NCBI GenBank assembly: GCA_023255285.1 | Contig: JALRIY010000111.1 | Coordinates: 1 to 7,392 of the forward strand | Source of the DNA: Algoriphagus sp. | Lineage (GTDB): Bacteria; Bacteroidota; Bacteroidia; Cytophagales; Cyclobacteriaceae | Length of the DNA stretch: 7,392 nucleotides | Direction: 5' to 3' | In this document: piece after piece, positions 7,079 to 7,392 of the stretch | How the letters are laid out: each line of letters begins with the position of its first letter | Numbering within the stretch: the first letter of the stretch is position 1 | The notes under the pieces: model-generated | The model's database searches: none | What the model saw: the letters and a program-made list of their open reading frames with translations, nothing else | What the model was told of the DNA's origin: nothing | Program-made: the position numbers and the translations under genes

Positions 7079-7243
7079 GGGATTCAGTACTTCGAAAAAT
7101 CACCTAAGCCAAAAATAGTGTGTTACGGAATTGCATTTAGCAAGGAAATGTTTCAAGCTGATAATTCTATGACATTTGTTATGGATTTTGCTAAAAATGC
7201 GTTCGAAGATGGTTGAAAAGGTGTACAGTTGAAATCAAAAAGT

Positions 7244-7251
7244 TACCTTTG
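7244..7251 (+). promoter_or_regulatory. -7 promoter element of the gluconokinase gene, almost touching the start codon
   Basis: TACCTTTGC matches the Bacteroidota -7 element TAnnTTTG exactly and is the same octamer as the one driving the opposite gene. It ends only 4 nt before the ATG at 7256, so initiation about 5 nt downstream of the box would fall at or next to that ATG and give a leaderless or near-leaderless transcript. No convincing -33 TTTG is seen at the normal distance; a TTG at 7229-7231 is too close. Confidence 0.45.
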
Positions 7252-7255
7252 CACC

Positions 7256-7392
7256 ATGCTTGTAGTGGTCACAGGAGTGTCAGGTACGGGAAAAACTACC
7301 CTAGGAATGGGATTATCTCAGGCTCTCAGCCTTCCATTTTTGGATGCAGATCAGTTTCATCCCCCGGCCAACATTGAAAAAATGGGGAGAGG
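7256..7392 (+). CDS. gntK: Gluconokinase, GntK type (N-terminal part, cut by the window edge)
   Basis: Phosphorylates D-gluconate with ATP to 6-phosphogluconate, feeding the pentose-phosphate or Entner-Doudoroff pathways in the cytoplasm. The 45 complete codons visible begin MLVVVTGVSGTGKTTLG. The P-loop GVSGTGKT at 7-14 matches the GVSGSGKS of known gluconokinases, and FLDADQFHPPANIEKM at 28-43 matches the substrate-side motif FLDGD-x-xHPxxNIxKM of that family, which separates it from shikimate and adenylate kinases. ATG 7256 is chosen because it sits just before the P-loop strand. The next in-frame ATG would delete the P-loop, and the frame is closed by TGA at 7214-7216, leaving only a TTG at 7229 as an alternative. 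No Shine-Dalgarno sequence is present. It is divergent from the ABC-F gene across 205 nt. The rest of the protein lies beyond the window. Confidence 0.92.
   Translation, partial: MLVVVTGVSGTGKTTLGMGLSQALSLPFLDADQFHPPANIEKMGR

Noticed and set aside
7090..7208. TTCGAA occurring twice in the divergent region (7091-7096 and 7202-7207), extendable to a 7-bp inverted repeat
   Set aside because: Six-base palindromes over this distance can occur by chance and the flanks do not match further, so I do not call an operator.
1..7392. Mobile element, phage, CRISPR or defence system
   Set aside because: No transposase, integrase, repeat array or defence domain is seen; every long open frame is a housekeeping-type or conserved small protein with uniform style.

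Overview
The window looks like an ordinary chromosomal segment of a Bacteroidota bacterium, most likely of the order Cytophagales (a Cyclobacteriaceae/Algoriphagus-like relative is my guess from the protein flavour; this is inference). Three things point to the phylum: start codons lack Shine-Dalgarno sequences, two intergenic sites match the Bacteroidota -7 promoter element TAnnTTTG, and the gene order is pheT, small coiled-coil gene, zapA, rny. I see no mobile element, CRISPR array, tRNA, rRNA or defence cassette.

Layout. Positions 4-618 (+) hold a membrane-anchored or secreted DUF1684 protein whose true start may lie just outside the window. A rho-independent terminator hairpin follows at 663-684. 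From 715 a co-directional cluster runs to 5343: pheT (phenylalanyl-tRNA synthetase beta chain), a 94-residue coiled-coil protein starting 3 nt after pheT, zapA (FtsZ-ring protein) starting 1 nt after that, and, after a 68-nt gap, rny (ribonuclease Y). A perfect 19-bp dyad with A and T tracts at 5356-5397 terminates rny and, from the other side, the convergent ABC-F ATPase gene (7050-5416, minus strand). The 205-nt divergent region 7051-7255 carries a TACCTTTG box facing each way. The gene at the right edge, starting at 7256 (+), is the N-terminus of a GntK-type gluconokinase and runs off the window.

How the genes fit together. The pheT to rny cluster combines translation (PheT), cell division (ZapA and perhaps its coiled-coil neighbour) and membrane-tethered mRNA decay (RNase Y). 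These are growth-linked functions that could share transcription. The ABC-F protein probably acts on the ribosome. Gluconokinase feeds gluconate into the pentose-phosphate or Entner-Doudoroff route and is functionally unrelated to its neighbours.

I do not see a new multi-gene system. The observations most worth checking are the uncharacterised coiled-coil protein locked between pheT and zapA, the gluconokinase promoter that would give a leaderless or near-leaderless mRNA, and the terminator-like hairpin lying just downstream of a possible promoter box ahead of pheT.
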